From positions 6,370,001 to 6,434,000 of the forward strand of contig CM050672.1 of the NCBI GenBank assembly GCA_027574665.1: DNA of 64,000 bases. Reading direction: 5' to 3'. The DNA is from Rhynochetos jubatus (taxonomy: Eukaryota; Chordata; Aves; Eurypygiformes; Rhynochetidae). Under the pieces are notes generated by a model, which was given only the letters and a program-made list of their open reading frames with translations, searched no databases and was not told the DNA's origin. The number at the start of each line of letters is the position of its first letter. Position 1 is the first letter of the stretch. Shown here piece by piece: positions 21,108 to 31,320 of this stretch. The translations under genes and the position numbers were made by a program.

Positions 21108-21290
21108 AGGTGCAATACCAAGGACTCCGGGGTGCAATCCCTGGAATCCAGGGGTGCAATGCTCAGGACCAGGGTGCAATCCCTGGAATCCAGGGGTGCA
21201 ATGCCCAGGACCAGGGTGCAATCCCTGGGATTTAGGGGGTGCAATGCCCAGGACCAGGGTGCAATCCCTGGGATCGGGGGGTGCAATGCC
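21108..21290. repeat. 42-bp minisatellite, ~4 copies
   Basis: Units begin with GGTGCAATCCCTGG at 21131, 21173, 21215 and 21258, giving spacings of 42, 42 and 43 bp. Each unit contains a second GGTGCAATG half-repeat. A degenerate partial unit (AGGTGCAATACC) precedes the first. Because 42 is divisible by three, stop-free units propagate open frames. This explains the 136- and 219-codon minus-strand frames with 14-residue periodicity seen here; they are not genes. Confidence 0.95.
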
Positions 21291-21430
21291 ATGGCTCCAC
21301 CGCCGCCGCCGGGCTGAACCAATTGACACCAGCTGCGGAGGCTCCGTCTCCGCGTGTCCGTGGTGGCTCCGCGCCCCGCGGGGAGCTTTGCGCAAGGCGA
21401 TCTGCTGTGAGGATTTGCACATAAGTCACA
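21291..21430. promoter_or_regulatory. CpG-rich core next to minisatellite
   Basis: About 15 CpGs occur in 130 bp by eye, starting with a CCG trinucleotide run. A CCAAT word (GAACCAATTGACACC) lies near 21318. An ATG at 21291 opens a tiny frame (MAPPPPPG then stop). It may be the left part of a promoter-like patch continuing at 21740. No transcript evidence is available. Confidence 0.38.
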
Positions 21431-21739
21431 GGGTTTAACCGAAATCCAATTTGCCGGAGAGGAGTGTTGGTTTAGATTATGGAAGAACAATTCACTGGTG
21501 GGTGTGCTGGGAGGAGAGCGGGTGAGGGTGGAGGGGCGGCGGGCTGGGGGGGCCTTTCCCTGCCCACCGCCAGCTTCGGTGGAGAGTTCACTGAGCCTGA
21601 ATGAAAACAAATGTAAAACTGATAGGTACATTTGTAACCCATTACCAGGCGGGCTTTATGAAACCCTAAACTTGCTGGCGAGGGGAGGGAGGTGGCGGCT
21701 TCCAAAATATTTTTTCTTAAATGAGAAAGTTGCTTCAGA
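21431..21739. other. Mixed sequence between two CpG cores
   Basis: This includes an AT-rich segment at 21595-21660 (GAAAACAAATGTAAAAC) and a purine-rich G-tract segment near 21500-21560. No gene is seen. Confidence 0.4.
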
Positions 21740-21920
21740 TCGCGCCGGTTCTCATGCGGGTGCTTGGATGAGGCCGAGCCCCCGCGCCTGAACCCGGGCA
21801 GACGCCGGAAAACAAACCCGGGCTGCACCTTGATCCAATTACTGCCACCGCAGGGGCCTCGCTTCCCTCCGCGGGGCAGCTGTTGGGGCAGGGGGCGGGA
21901 CGGGGGGTCGGGGTGCGGGA
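21740..21920. promoter_or_regulatory. CpG-rich core, promoter-like
   Basis: About 19 CpGs occur in 180 bp by eye, so observed/expected is near 1. It contains GATCCAATTACTGCC and GCGCGCC-like words. Together with 21291-21430 it makes a ~630-bp bipartite CpG-rich region. Confidence 0.4.
21884..21920 (+). other. G-quadruplex motif
   Basis: Six G-runs of three to six bases are separated by loops of one to three bases (GGGGCAGGGGGCGGGACGGG and onward to TGCGGG). This amply satisfies the usual four-run G-quadruplex rule on the + strand. Such motifs are common at CpG-island promoters. Folding is predicted, not shown. Confidence 0.8.
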
Positions 21921-22000
21921 TGCAGGGTGGAGGATGCAGGGTGGAGGATGCAGGGTGAGGGATGCCAGGTGCTGTGTGGAGCGTGGAAGATGCAGGATGC
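21919..22000. repeat. 14-bp tandem repeat and derivatives
   Basis: GATGCAGGGTGGAG occurs at 21919 and 21933, a 13-bp variant follows at 21947, and degraded GATGC units continue to about 22000. The minus-strand frame of 199 codons crossing it reads as serine/histidine/proline repeats and is an artefact. Confidence 0.9.
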
Positions 22001-22010
22001 AGGCTCCTGA

Positions 22011-22480
22011 AGCCCACTCTCTGCCAAATTTCAGTCCTCTGGTTCAGGCCACGGAAGTGTGAGGGATTCACAAAGAAGGGGTTTGCCAGGATGTTTTTTT
22101 AGACATTGTAAAATGTTTCCCTTCGTCTCATTCTCAGATGCAGCTGAACCGTTTCAGGTGAAACTTTCCAGAAGAAAACAACCCAAAATGCAATGAAATA
22201 CAATGCATCCTGGGGAAGGCACGCAGTCGAGAAAATGCCAATCCTGTGGACTTGTGTTTTACGGATTTAATAGCAACTGCATGTAGGTGCTCATAATCCC
22301 AGGCGCTTGGCAACCTTAGCGATGACCCATCTGTGCTTGGCTTTCTGTTACAGGGGCCGGGGAGGGATTTTGAATTTCCTTGTTGAGAAATTTAAAAAAA
22401 AAAAAAAGGAATACAGAATAGAAGAAAAATTAAAAAGGAATAAATCTATTTTTCAGTCAGCACCACAACAGACTCTGTAT
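22011..22480. promoter_or_regulatory. Candidate regulatory island with A-run
   Basis: This is AT-rich sequence with GACATTGTAAAATG, CAATGAAATACAATGC, ACGGATTTAATAGC and a 14-A run at 22394-22407. The A-run is not preceded by a recognisable retrotransposon body. Part of the island may be a conserved element. Confidence 0.28.
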
Positions 22481-23298
22481 TGTCACTGCCCTGTCCCCAG
22501 CGCAGAGCTCCTGGCACAGGGGAAGGCGCCAGTTTGCATCCGCTGGAAGGAAGGGGTTTGCCAGATTTGCCAGAGGGATTTCCAGCTCGTTAAAGAACGT
22601 TACCAAACGTGGCAGGTCAGCGGCGGCACTGGTGCTTCATCACTCAATGGACGTTTGGGTTCTGGGAACGGAGCCCTGGAGAAGTGTCGTGTGGCACAAA
22701 GGGGCTGCAGAGCCCAGCCCGGGGCATAAGAACAGGGTGGCAGCGAGGGGCTCTGAGGGGTGTGGGACTGTGGGGCTGCCCTGAGGGTGGGTGGGCTGTG
22801 CACCCCAGGAAAAGCTTTTCTGCCAGAGCCCCATCTCCACCTGGAATCTCTTGCAATTAAAAAGAGGGCAAACGAGGTTCTCTGCCCTGCGACTGCAGGG
22901 TGCTCTCGGGTCCCTCCCTTTGCCTTTAACTGTGGGTGGGCAGTGTTTTTCCTGCTGGCTCTCCCTGGTGCAGCCGGCTGTGAAGAGGAGCCCCACTCAG
23001 GGAATCCCACAGCACACGAACCACAATGCCAGGGGGAGCATCTTCCCTCCCCCTTGAGGCTTTGTCCCAGCTCGTGGCTCCTGGGGAAGTCTGGATGCGG
23101 AGAGGTGATGTGGGAGAGGAGGCAGAGGCAGCACCTGCCGGTCTCCCATCCCAATCCACCAGCGAGGACCTGCTCCCTAATCCGCACCATTAGCAAAAAC
23201 CGCTCCATTAACACGGGTGGGATTAGCGAACAGGCCCCGGGGAAGTGTTAGCCAGGCAAGTTGGAGGAAATGAATCCCTGCACATGCTTCCTTTTCAG
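22481..23298. other. GC-rich block, no gene seen
   Basis: Clashing frames of 204 (-) and 163 (+) codons occur with no recognisable domain. It ends in a pyrimidine-rich tract CTTCCTTTTCAG. Confidence 0.45.
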
Positions 23299-23441
23299 AA
23301 GGGGCACCATCACTTTATGGCGTGGAAGCGATGTGTGAGCATAAGTATCCCATTACCGACATCTGCGCGATAGCCCCGGCGCTCCCCGGCCCTCGCCACG
23401 CTGGCCGGCTCGCGGGGCGTTTGAAAATGGAGACATCAAAG
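23299..23441 (+). other. Possible exon-like segment (speculative)
   Basis: The segment follows a good acceptor (CTTCCTTTTCAG ending at 23298) and precedes a donor-like AAAG/GTGTGT at 23442. One frame is open through all 143 bp (two bases plus 47 codons). It encodes an unrecognised peptide containing MCEHKYPITDICAIAP. CpG content rises in the right half. A conserved regulatory element just beside the paired AP-1 words could give the same picture. Confidence 0.15.
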
Positions 23442-23456
23442 GTGTGTGCTTTATTT

Positions 23457-23480
23457 ATGAGTCATGTTCTAGTGACTCAT
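23457..23480. promoter_or_regulatory. Paired inverted AP-1-type sites
   Basis: TGAGTCA at 23458-23464 and TGACTCA at 23473-23479 sit inside a perfect 8-bp inverted repeat (ATGAGTCA, 8-bp spacer, TGACTCAT). These are consensus AP-1/TRE cores. Two within 22 bp, placed symmetrically, suggest a composite site. Occupancy is not known. Confidence 0.45.
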
Positions 23481-24110
23481 TCTGGTCAAAGCACGTGTTG
23501 TGGGATGTTTTAGCCGCTCTGAGAATGCATCCGTATCAAACCAGCACCCAGCTGTTCCGTGACACGGTCCGTTCCCCAGGCTCATGGGGACGGGGACGGT
23601 GTCACCGTAGGGATGCCACAGCATGCCACACTCTCCAGGGCAGGAGGGTCCCAGCGAGGTGCTGGCAGGAGGCCAGCGTGTGCCCATCACTGGGGTGTGC
23701 CCACGCTGCTGTGTGTCCCTAGCAAGTCCAGCTGGCCCACTGCCACCTCTTCCCAGCACAGCCAGGGCTGCGGGGCTTGGGGACAGTCAGCTCCACCAGG
23801 CAAGGGGGTCACTGTGGGTCCCTGAATGCAGCCAGCCCAGAGCAAGCAGATAGAGCCAGACAGACCAAACGGTGGAGTCAGTCTCTGTGCTCTTTTCATC
23901 TGTTCACATCATTTCACAGCCCTGACCAGTGCAGAATCCGAAATCCTTCATGCCTGTTAGGCTGCAATACTTGTCCCTCAGCGAGGACACCAGTGGGGAG
24001 CCCTGACCTGCTGCAGAATGGGAACGGGAGCAGATTCCCACCGAAACAGCAGACTTGCTGCAAGGCTACAACTGGCTTTGCTTGCTGAGTGCCAGCACAT
24101 GTTCCAGTAT
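23481..24110. other. GC-rich block, no gene seen
   Basis: Short frames occur on both strands with no recognised product. Nothing else is visible. Confidence 0.5.
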
Positions 24111-24480
24111 CGGGTTCCCAAGTGTAAATGACGCTACCTGCCAGTGCAGGAGCTTTTTATGGATGTACTCACACTTGAAACTTTGACCCTCAAATCCTGT
24201 GCGATGCACATGAATTTTGAAGGAAGAAATATTGGGTTTTATTTCTTAAAGGAAAATAAATGTGAATTCAGAATAAATCAATAGAACATGACTTTGCTCG
24301 GTGGAATAAGCCAAGTGGAGACATGGAAAAATAAACTCTTTCTGACAACTCCTGCTGAAAGATTCTCATCTATCCAGGTCATGGGATCAACAGCGAGCAT
24401 GGCAGCCACTTGAACTCTGGCAGGCAGCCCTCCGTGGCTTTGACAGATGTTCCTGGCACTAAAGCACGAGGATGCTTTGC
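24111..24480. promoter_or_regulatory. Candidate conserved non-coding element
   Basis: This AT-rich complex stretch contains GTAAATGACGCTACC, CATGAATTTTGAAGG, GGAAAATAAATGTGAATTC and AATAAATCAATAGAAC. No gene is seen. Confidence 0.32.
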
Positions 24481-25100
24481 TGAGTGCTTCTGGTCCAGAC
24501 AAGGCTGGCTCCTGGGCAGGCACAGAGCCCCCACGTGCCACGCTGTGAAGGCACAGCCCTGAGAAGGCTCCCAGCTTTGGCAGGCAATGCCCTCATGAAG
24601 AGCCCAGTGCTGGATATCACTGGGAGGCCTGAGACCCCCTCCAGCCTCCGCCTGCATCCCATCCTGGTGTGGAGGTGGTGGACTACGGCGGCACTGGCAG
24701 CTCAGGGCTTAAGGCAGGTGTTAGGGACAGCAGGCAAAGAGCCCAGGTGGCACTGGCAGCCTCCGAAGATGATGGAGCATCGCAAAGGGCTCCGGAGGCA
24801 CCACGGGACTGTGCCACCAGCCCAACATCTGCCTCCTTCTGCACTGTCCGTGGACCCTGATGTCCGGGGAGATGAGAGCCTCCTGCCTCCCTGCAGAAGT
24901 GCCCAGTTCCTGCCCATACAGCCAGGGCAGACCCTGGGTGCACCTCAGGGGTCCATATTCCCGGGAGAGACCCCGCTTCCCTGTCCTCCCTTTGCCTGTT
25001 GGAGATGATGGTATAAAGCCAACAAAGAGCGATCTGGGAAGGCTGGCAGGGCCAAGTCCTGCTGTGAGCTCAAAAGGTGGCACCTGGAGTCCCAGCAAAG
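24481..25100. other. GC-rich block, no gene seen
   Basis: Frames up to 174 codons overlap on both strands with no domain. Nothing else is visible. Confidence 0.5.
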
Positions 25101-25430
25101 TCACTAAGATGGGGAGAAATTCTCATTTAATCTGGTTCATTTGTCATAATGATTCTTCACCATGGGCCATATTAAACACTTCAGTGATTTTTGCCTCTAA
25201 AACCCTCTTGCAGGGATTGTGATGAAAGGTATATTTATTGTACTTCAGCTTGGAAAGTTGTTTCAGATGTTTCCAATTCATCAACCAGTTCAGACATCTG
25301 TTCCTGGTTGGGGCAGAAAAGCTTAACTTGCACACACACAAGAAGTGCTCATTTTGGAGATTTTTATGATGGGCTTTCTAATCCTAACAAGTTGTCAAAT
25401 AGCGCTAATAGCCAGGTCATCCGCAGCCGC
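25101..25430. promoter_or_regulatory. Candidate conserved non-coding element
   Basis: This AT-rich complex island contains CATTTAATCTGG, GTCATAATGATTC, CCATATTAAACAC and GTATATTTATTG. It ends in a short CpG cluster near 25425-25460. Confidence 0.33.
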
Positions 25431-25640
25431 CGCTCCCCGCCGGCTGCCAGGTAGGATCCCGGCAGCCACTCAGCTCCAGGGGCTCAGTGACAGCCCCCCT
25501 AGGGCTGTGTGTCTGCCAGGGGTGGAGGGCAGAGACCCCCGGTGCCACCCCGTGAGGGGCTGGTCCAGATGGGATGTGTCCGGGGCTCTGCGGCTGCACC
25601 GATGTGCTCGTCTTGGAACTGCAAAACCTGGCTTAAAGTC
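25431..25640. other. GC-rich link, nothing seen
   Basis: This short GC-rich stretch separates two AT-rich islands. A small CpG cluster occupies its left edge. Confidence 0.4.
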
Positions 25641-26045
25641 AGAACAAAGCTATGATGTTTAGAAACGGTCGGCTATGGATAATAAAACCTCAAAGCAAAT
25701 TTTGAGGGAGGGGGACTGAAACATGTAATTGAGGCAAAAATCAATCGCTTTGTTTTGATTACAACTTTCCAATAAATATAATCTCTTTCACTCTCCCCAA
25801 AAAAGGCAGTGAGGTCATTCCAAATAAAAACTCGAAATGATTCATTCAGAAAATGTCAAAACAGGATGTTTTGATAGCGTCAGCAGTCTATTTCCAGATT
25901 TCTTTCGAAAGATATTTTGGTTAAATTGACCAGGTTGTGGGAGGTGCTGCGATTTCAGAAGAACCACATGCTCTGACAGGACACGGGCGGACGCGTCTCC
26001 TTCTCCTATCGCTGGTCCAACGTTTTCCTCCAGCACTCATTAACA
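25641..26045. promoter_or_regulatory. Candidate conserved non-coding element
   Basis: This AT-rich complex island contains GATAATAAAACC, CATGTAATTGAGG, CAATCGCTTTGTTTTGATTAC (with a TCF/SOX-like CTTTGTTTTG core), CAATAAATATAATC and GAAATGATTCATTC. No gene is present. Confidence 0.36.
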
Positions 26046-27250
26046 CTGGCCACTAAGAAGGCTGCGACTAATGAATCCCAACAGCTCCCATCCCAAAAGC
26101 TGAGTCACATGGCCAAGTTGAAGGCAGACACTGTGCTTCGCAAGACTACCCCCCACCAAATCCAAGGAAGACGCGGGTATTCCCACCACTCCCAAACCCC
26201 AGTGGCTCCTGGGCAGTGAATGCTCTGACTTCAGCCCTGTTACCCCCCCGCTGTTCTGCCCACTCCCAGGCTCCCCCGTGCACAGAAGGGCTGGACATGC
26301 CGCCAGCTCCCACATGCTGTTTGTTGGCTGGCAAGGAGAGCCCCCATCCCGCAGAGGGTGCTGCTGGGGATACCCCGAGAGCATGCACATGAGCCTTTGG
26401 CAGCACTCATGAACGGCAGCGCCGGTGAACGGCAGCGCCGGGGAACGGCAGCGCTGGGCGGTGCAGAGGCTCGGCCACTGCGGCAGATGCCTGTTGCCTG
26501 CAGACACGCTCGCCAAGCGCGCCTGCCGAGGGAGATGATGGATGAGCTGAAGGCTTGTTTCCAACACACAGTCAAAGCTGTGTCCTATTGGTACAAGGCC
26601 AATTAGCGCAGGAGCAACTGAAAATGATGAACTGAAGGAATTTTGTCCTGATGGCGCAAAGAAAGCTTCTCATGCTCCAGTCAAAGAGAAGGCGAGATGC
26701 TCTGAAGGTACCTGAGGATGGATCCATTACCCAACTGCAACCAGATGCCACCTACCCGAGAAGGCTGGGCCAGGCTCTCCCTGGGTGTCAGTCCTTCCCC
26801 TCAGCATTTAATGAGGTCCAGGCACCCTTGGAGTTGCCAGGTCTGGACCTAAAGGATAGAGCCCTGGCAGGGCAGTGCCTCACCTGCAAGCAGGCAACAG
26901 CTTGGGACTGTCTAATGGATATGACATAGCTTTTGGGGGAGCCGGGGGATGCCTACCCTGGTGCCTGCACCAGAACCTCCCCCTGTCCCCCTCTTGAGAC
27001 TCCCAGTGGGCAACTGCACCCATCCGGCGACAGAGACCTGGGGCAAGCTCTGTTCGACCTGGAGCATGTCCAGTTTCTCCAGCCGCTCCGCAGGGTTTGG
27101 TGATGATGTGACTTTCCAGTGCAGCCACAGAGAGCAAGAAGTGAGGTGCCACCCACCCCCCCGCAGAGGCAGGCAGGGGGACTGGGGACCCTCTGGGCAG
27201 CACTGGCTGCTCTGGGAACCACTGGCGCCTGGAGCCAGGCTGCTTTCCTG
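26046..27250. other. GC-rich block, no gene seen
   Basis: Frames up to 175 codons occur with no domain. A small AT patch lies near 26590-26650. The 16-bp tandem repeat inside is listed separately. Confidence 0.5.
26411..26458. repeat. 16-bp tandem repeat, 3 copies
   Basis: GAACGGCAGCGCCGGT, GAACGGCAGCGCCGGG and GAACGGCAGCGCTGGG are head to tail. The first two differ only at the last base. The high CpG content and near-identity suggest a recent expansion. Confidence 0.95.
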
Positions 27251-27700
27251 GGAGAACGGGACTTCGGGAATGTCAGCTCCTTAATTAATCCTGAGCCTTG
27301 TCACCTGCCTGGGGTGTGAACCCCCAGACACACTCTGTGTCTGGCCCAAAGGGAGAGTGAGAAAAGTTAATTGAACTACGTCCTTCAAAGTCACACAGAA
27401 GCTCTCCTGTTTTTCCATGCCAAGCAGCCTGAGAGTTTCCCGGAGCCTAATCCCCCGCGAGAGACAGACTGTCTAGCGACTCGGTGAATGCAGCAAATCC
27501 CGGCCGGGTGAATCTGCCCTCTGGTGCTGTGGAGATTCTTTAATTAAAGCAAATGTTGCCATGGTGGGACATAGAAAGCTCTTGACAGATGCAAGCTGGG
27601 GAACAACAGAGAACGCACAATCTCATTAGCACCTGCAGCTCCATCTGGTTATTGGATTGGGATGCTTTGAATTATTATTGTATGGCCTGCTTGGGTTCTC
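27251..27700. promoter_or_regulatory. Strong candidate conserved non-coding element
   Basis: Two TTAATTAA palindromes occur at 27281-27288 and 27540-27547. The segment at 27540-27690 is dense in motif-like words: AAAGCAAATG, CTCATTAGCACC, CCATCTGGTTATTGG and GAATTATTATTG. Complex, non-repetitive and without a long open frame, it is one of the best enhancer candidates here. Conservation is untested. Confidence 0.4.
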
Positions 27701-28800
27701 ACCCCACTCGCAGTGCGAGGCGCAGGTTTGTGGCAGGTCACAGGCATCCCCGCTCTGATCGGCATTGGCACGTCTCCCAGCGTGATGGGACTTTTTTGTG
27801 GGTATTAGAGAAACAACAGCTTCTGCTCTGATCTTTGGAAACGGGGCAGGTACTAGCAAGCTCGTGCCCAGCACGGATGAGGTGCATCTGTTAACACAGC
27901 ATCCCTCTGCGGATGGCAGGAAGATGCAGATCCTGCCCTTGGCCCAGGGAACAGCCACTGATGGAGAGCTGAGCATCTCACAACCGCCCCGGAAGGGATA
28001 ATGGCTAACGGCTCCCAGCAGTGCTGTCCGCACTCCCAGTGAAAGGCTGTCCCACAAGTTGAATATGCTACACAACACAGTCGCATCCTGGGGAGCTGGA
28101 GTGGGACACACTGGAGAAATGGCATGCAATGGCACAATGGGCCGCAGACCAAGCAGCCACATGCCACGAGCAGGGTGACACAGGAATGAGGGAAAACAGG
28201 GTTTGTACTTAGCCCTTATTCTGTACAATCCTTTTGTGGCTTCCTGTGTTAGAAGCAATGACTCACGCTGGAGGCAGGCTCCCAGCCGGGCATGCCTGCT
28301 GTCCCATCTCCCATCCCATCTTATCCCGTCCCACCCCAGGGTGGCTGTGCCAGGGCTGTCCCTGTCCAGCAGCTCATGGCCCATCCGCTGAAGTGCTGGT
28401 GGGGAGGTCTCCGAGTCCATTTCCCATATCCCAGGCAGCCACTGCAATCAGAACAGTCTGCGTTTTGCAGTAATTATCATATTCGCCTTTGCTCAGCCAG
28501 CTTTATTTGCAAACTGCATGGAAACCAAAATGATCCAACTTCAAAGCTGAGCAGGGGCGCTGGGAGCTGGGCAACACCTGGTGCTCTGCCCCTGGCCGAT
28601 GGCAGCCCGGGGCAAGGAGAGCTTCAACCGTCACCCCGGCACAGAGACTGCATCCTCCATCCCGCCCTGGCATATCCTCCCGTTCCCAGTCCCACTCTCC
28701 CCATGGCCAGCACAATTCACAGACGGGGTGTGACAAAGCCTCCGTGGTGGCATTCAGCCCCCGAAGAGCTGTGCGGCACTTGCTGTTGCTGCTGCTGTGC
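27701..28800. other. GC-rich block, no gene seen
   Basis: A 273-codon minus-strand frame (27626-28447) clashes with plus-strand frames and has no recognisable domain. A CCATCCCAT-type pyrimidine stretch lies at 28305-28340 and an AT patch at 28455-28530. Confidence 0.5.
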
Positions 28801-29100
28801 TTCCAATTAGCTCACATCTGCTACAGCTATCCTTGCCTCCAGCCCCCACCTCGAGCGCCTGCAAGTGATTTTATGCAGTAATAACAGAAATCACGAAACC
28901 TGAAATGAATCTAAACAAAAGGAATCATTCAAATTACCCTTAACCCTTTGAAGACCAGGCCCTGCCCCTAACAAAGAGGCTCAGGTTGGATGCACCCCAT
29001 GACATGGATCCAGCATCTTGGCCAAATGAGTCATGACCCGCAGGAGAACCCAGCTGCACGGCTGACTCAGGCTCCCGAGCACAATGGATTATTTATGCTG
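28801..29100. promoter_or_regulatory. Candidate regulatory island with two AP-1 words
   Basis: The left half is AT-rich (GATTTTATGCAGTAATAAC, CATTCAAATTACCC). Consensus AP-1 cores TGAGTCA and TGACTCA lie at 29027-29033 and 29063-29069. Confidence 0.32.
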
Positions 29101-30160
29101 GGACTATCTGACACAGATGTGTGGTGCAGCACCCCGTGGCTCGAATGGCATCCAACCTCTCTGCTCTGCGTGCAGCAAACCTGGCCTCTGCTTTGCTGGG
29201 CGAGCTGGGGGTCCCACAGTGACACCTGACTTCAGATTCTAGCGGCTTAGTGCTGGAGGGAGCAGATATGTTTGTGCTGGGAAAGCTGCTGGGATGTCCT
29301 GTTTTCCCCTTCCAACATGCGATGCAAAGTTATGTAATGGAAGATTTAATTTCTCCTTGGCTGAAGCAAGCTGCTCCGGCTATATTGCTCCAGTGTGTCT
29401 GGGGGGGGAGCACTCCCTGTGCATTTCTTGCGGCACGGCTCCCACAGGGGACCCTTCACACGGGCCGGTGGAGCATTGCTCGTGTTCTCAACAACAGTGG
29501 GCAGACCTACAACCCCGGACAGGAGCCACCAGCGCAGATAGCAGGGAGCCAGCAGCACCCAGAGCACTGGTGACATGCTGCCCTGCTGCTCCCTGCCTTG
29601 CAGCACAGGGCTCTGTCCCACGGGGCTGCTGCCCTCGCTGCTGTCCCAAAGAACCGCTGCAGATGCGCAGGGAAAGGCGCACGCCCTTCACCGAGGTCTG
29701 CACTGTGGTTTCCCGTGGAAACAGCCCCGACCAAGGAGTGGTTGTCTCCTGGAGATCTCCTTTAGCAGCCCAAAGCTCTGCAGACCCACCAAGCACTGTG
29801 TCCTGGCCTCTCCACTGTCCCCTTCTGGCGTGTGCTGCGGAGATTCCCCCTGGCTCCACCTTCCCCTGCAAATGTCAACACACGCTACTCCCCTGAACGA
29901 CTCGAGCTGGCAACCGACGGGCTTCGCACGCTCTACAGTGACTGAGCTTTTCATGGCTCGTGGCCAGGCTCATCCTGGGATGGCCAGATGGTTTTGACAC
30001 CAGATCGCTTGGTCGTCAGAGGGTGGGCAATGACCCACATACTTCTGCGACAAAGCGGGCAGAGCCCGGCGACCATGACCTCAGCCCATGAATGGAGCTG
30101 TCCTACGCCATGGCCACCCTGGGATTCCTGGCCTGGAAGGCTCCAGATGTCCACAGTGGT
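29101..30160. other. Mixed to GC-rich block, no gene seen
   Basis: Frames up to 200 codons overlap on both strands with no domain. Nothing else is seen. Confidence 0.5.
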
Positions 30161-30235
30161 TTTATTACTGTCCTCTAGAATTCTCAAAGGCCCAAATAAA
30201 TAAATAATAAAATTTTTTTTATTATTATTTCTTAG
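30161..30235. repeat. AT-rich low-complexity segment
   Basis: AAATAAATAAATAATAAAAT is followed by a T-run and TTATTATT, giving a simple AT-rich sequence with inverted-repeat character. Confidence 0.75.
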
Positions 30236-31320
30236 GAACCCACCAGCTTCTTTCAACATGGCCCAATTCTGAGGCATTTCTGTGGGTTGTTGCAAATGAC
30301 CCCCAAGCAGGAGGTTAATGCTGGTGGTTGTGGTTAGCAGTCACCCACAAGCTGGAGGCTTCTGACACTGCTAATAAGGCACATGTGTGTGAACGGAGAA
30401 TACAGCATGTGGCAGCACCAGGATTTCCTGTGTTGGGGTTGTCTGAAGCTCTCCGGCGTGACGAGCCGCTGGGGCTCAGGTTTCCCTGACCTGCCGGGGC
30501 AGGGTCCCAGCACACGGCCTCAGCTGGCAGCAGGACAGCACTGCCATCCCAACTGCACTTCTGCCACCTGCAAGGAGCTGGGATACAAACACCTGTGCTG
30601 GCGTGGAGGAGGCTGGTACAGCCATGAGCATCCGAGAGGGAATCAGGTGGGGAGCAACACTTCCCTCCCTCTGCCCCACCAGCGGGAAGGCACGGGTCCT
30701 CCCCTTTCCTGCTGATCTCCAACAACCAAGGTCAGAGAGCTCAGATTTTGACTAAAGATCCATCTATACGTAAGGGTGGTTGTGATTTAATACTGCTTAT
30801 TCATATTACAGAGATCCCTGTCCAGGAACCTGTCTTCCACAGCAACAAGCATCTCTGGATCCTGCCCGCACAGCTGACATCTCCATATCCTTTCTGTTCC
30901 AGCAGCAGAGAGCTGCCCTGCACACAGCAACCCAACCTCTCCTGTTCTCCCTGCTCCACTCATTTCCAGGCTCCAAAATTCCCGAATAAGCTCAACCCCG
31001 ACTTGGGCAGCTGACTGGGGATGCGGCGGCAGAGCAGAGAACGGAGCACCGATTCATTGGCGTTGATGTGGGGATCACAGCTAACGGGTACTGGTCCTTC
31101 TGGAGTCCCCGTACAGATATGGATCCCATGTGAACACCTGGCTAACTTAAGAAAAAAGAGTGCTAAAGATGATGTATTGACTAAATTAGTGTCCGCCTCT
31201 CCAGAGAGGTGTCGGAAGAGAAGGTGGAGAAGTCTCCCGAGTGAGATGAAGGGAGGGAGGATGGCGAGTTCCCTATGGCACACCGGAAGGTGGTAGCTTG
31301 CTGGCCAAAGATCCAGGTAT
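30236..31320. other. Mixed block, no gene seen
   Basis: Frames at 30315-30725 (-) and 30383-30715 (+) clash. The 91-codon frame at 31021-31296 (+) reads rather lysine/arginine-rich but is not recognised. A short AT patch lies at 30770-30815. Confidence 0.42.

Noticed and set aside
20972..21631. 219-codon minus-strand repeat-protein-like frame
   Set aside because: Its periodicity comes from the 42-bp minisatellite and it does not extend into recognisable protein sequence.
21472..22071. 199-codon minus-strand frame with Ser/His/Pro repeats
   Set aside because: The repeated part is the 14-bp tandem repeat at 21919-22000. The rest is not recognised.
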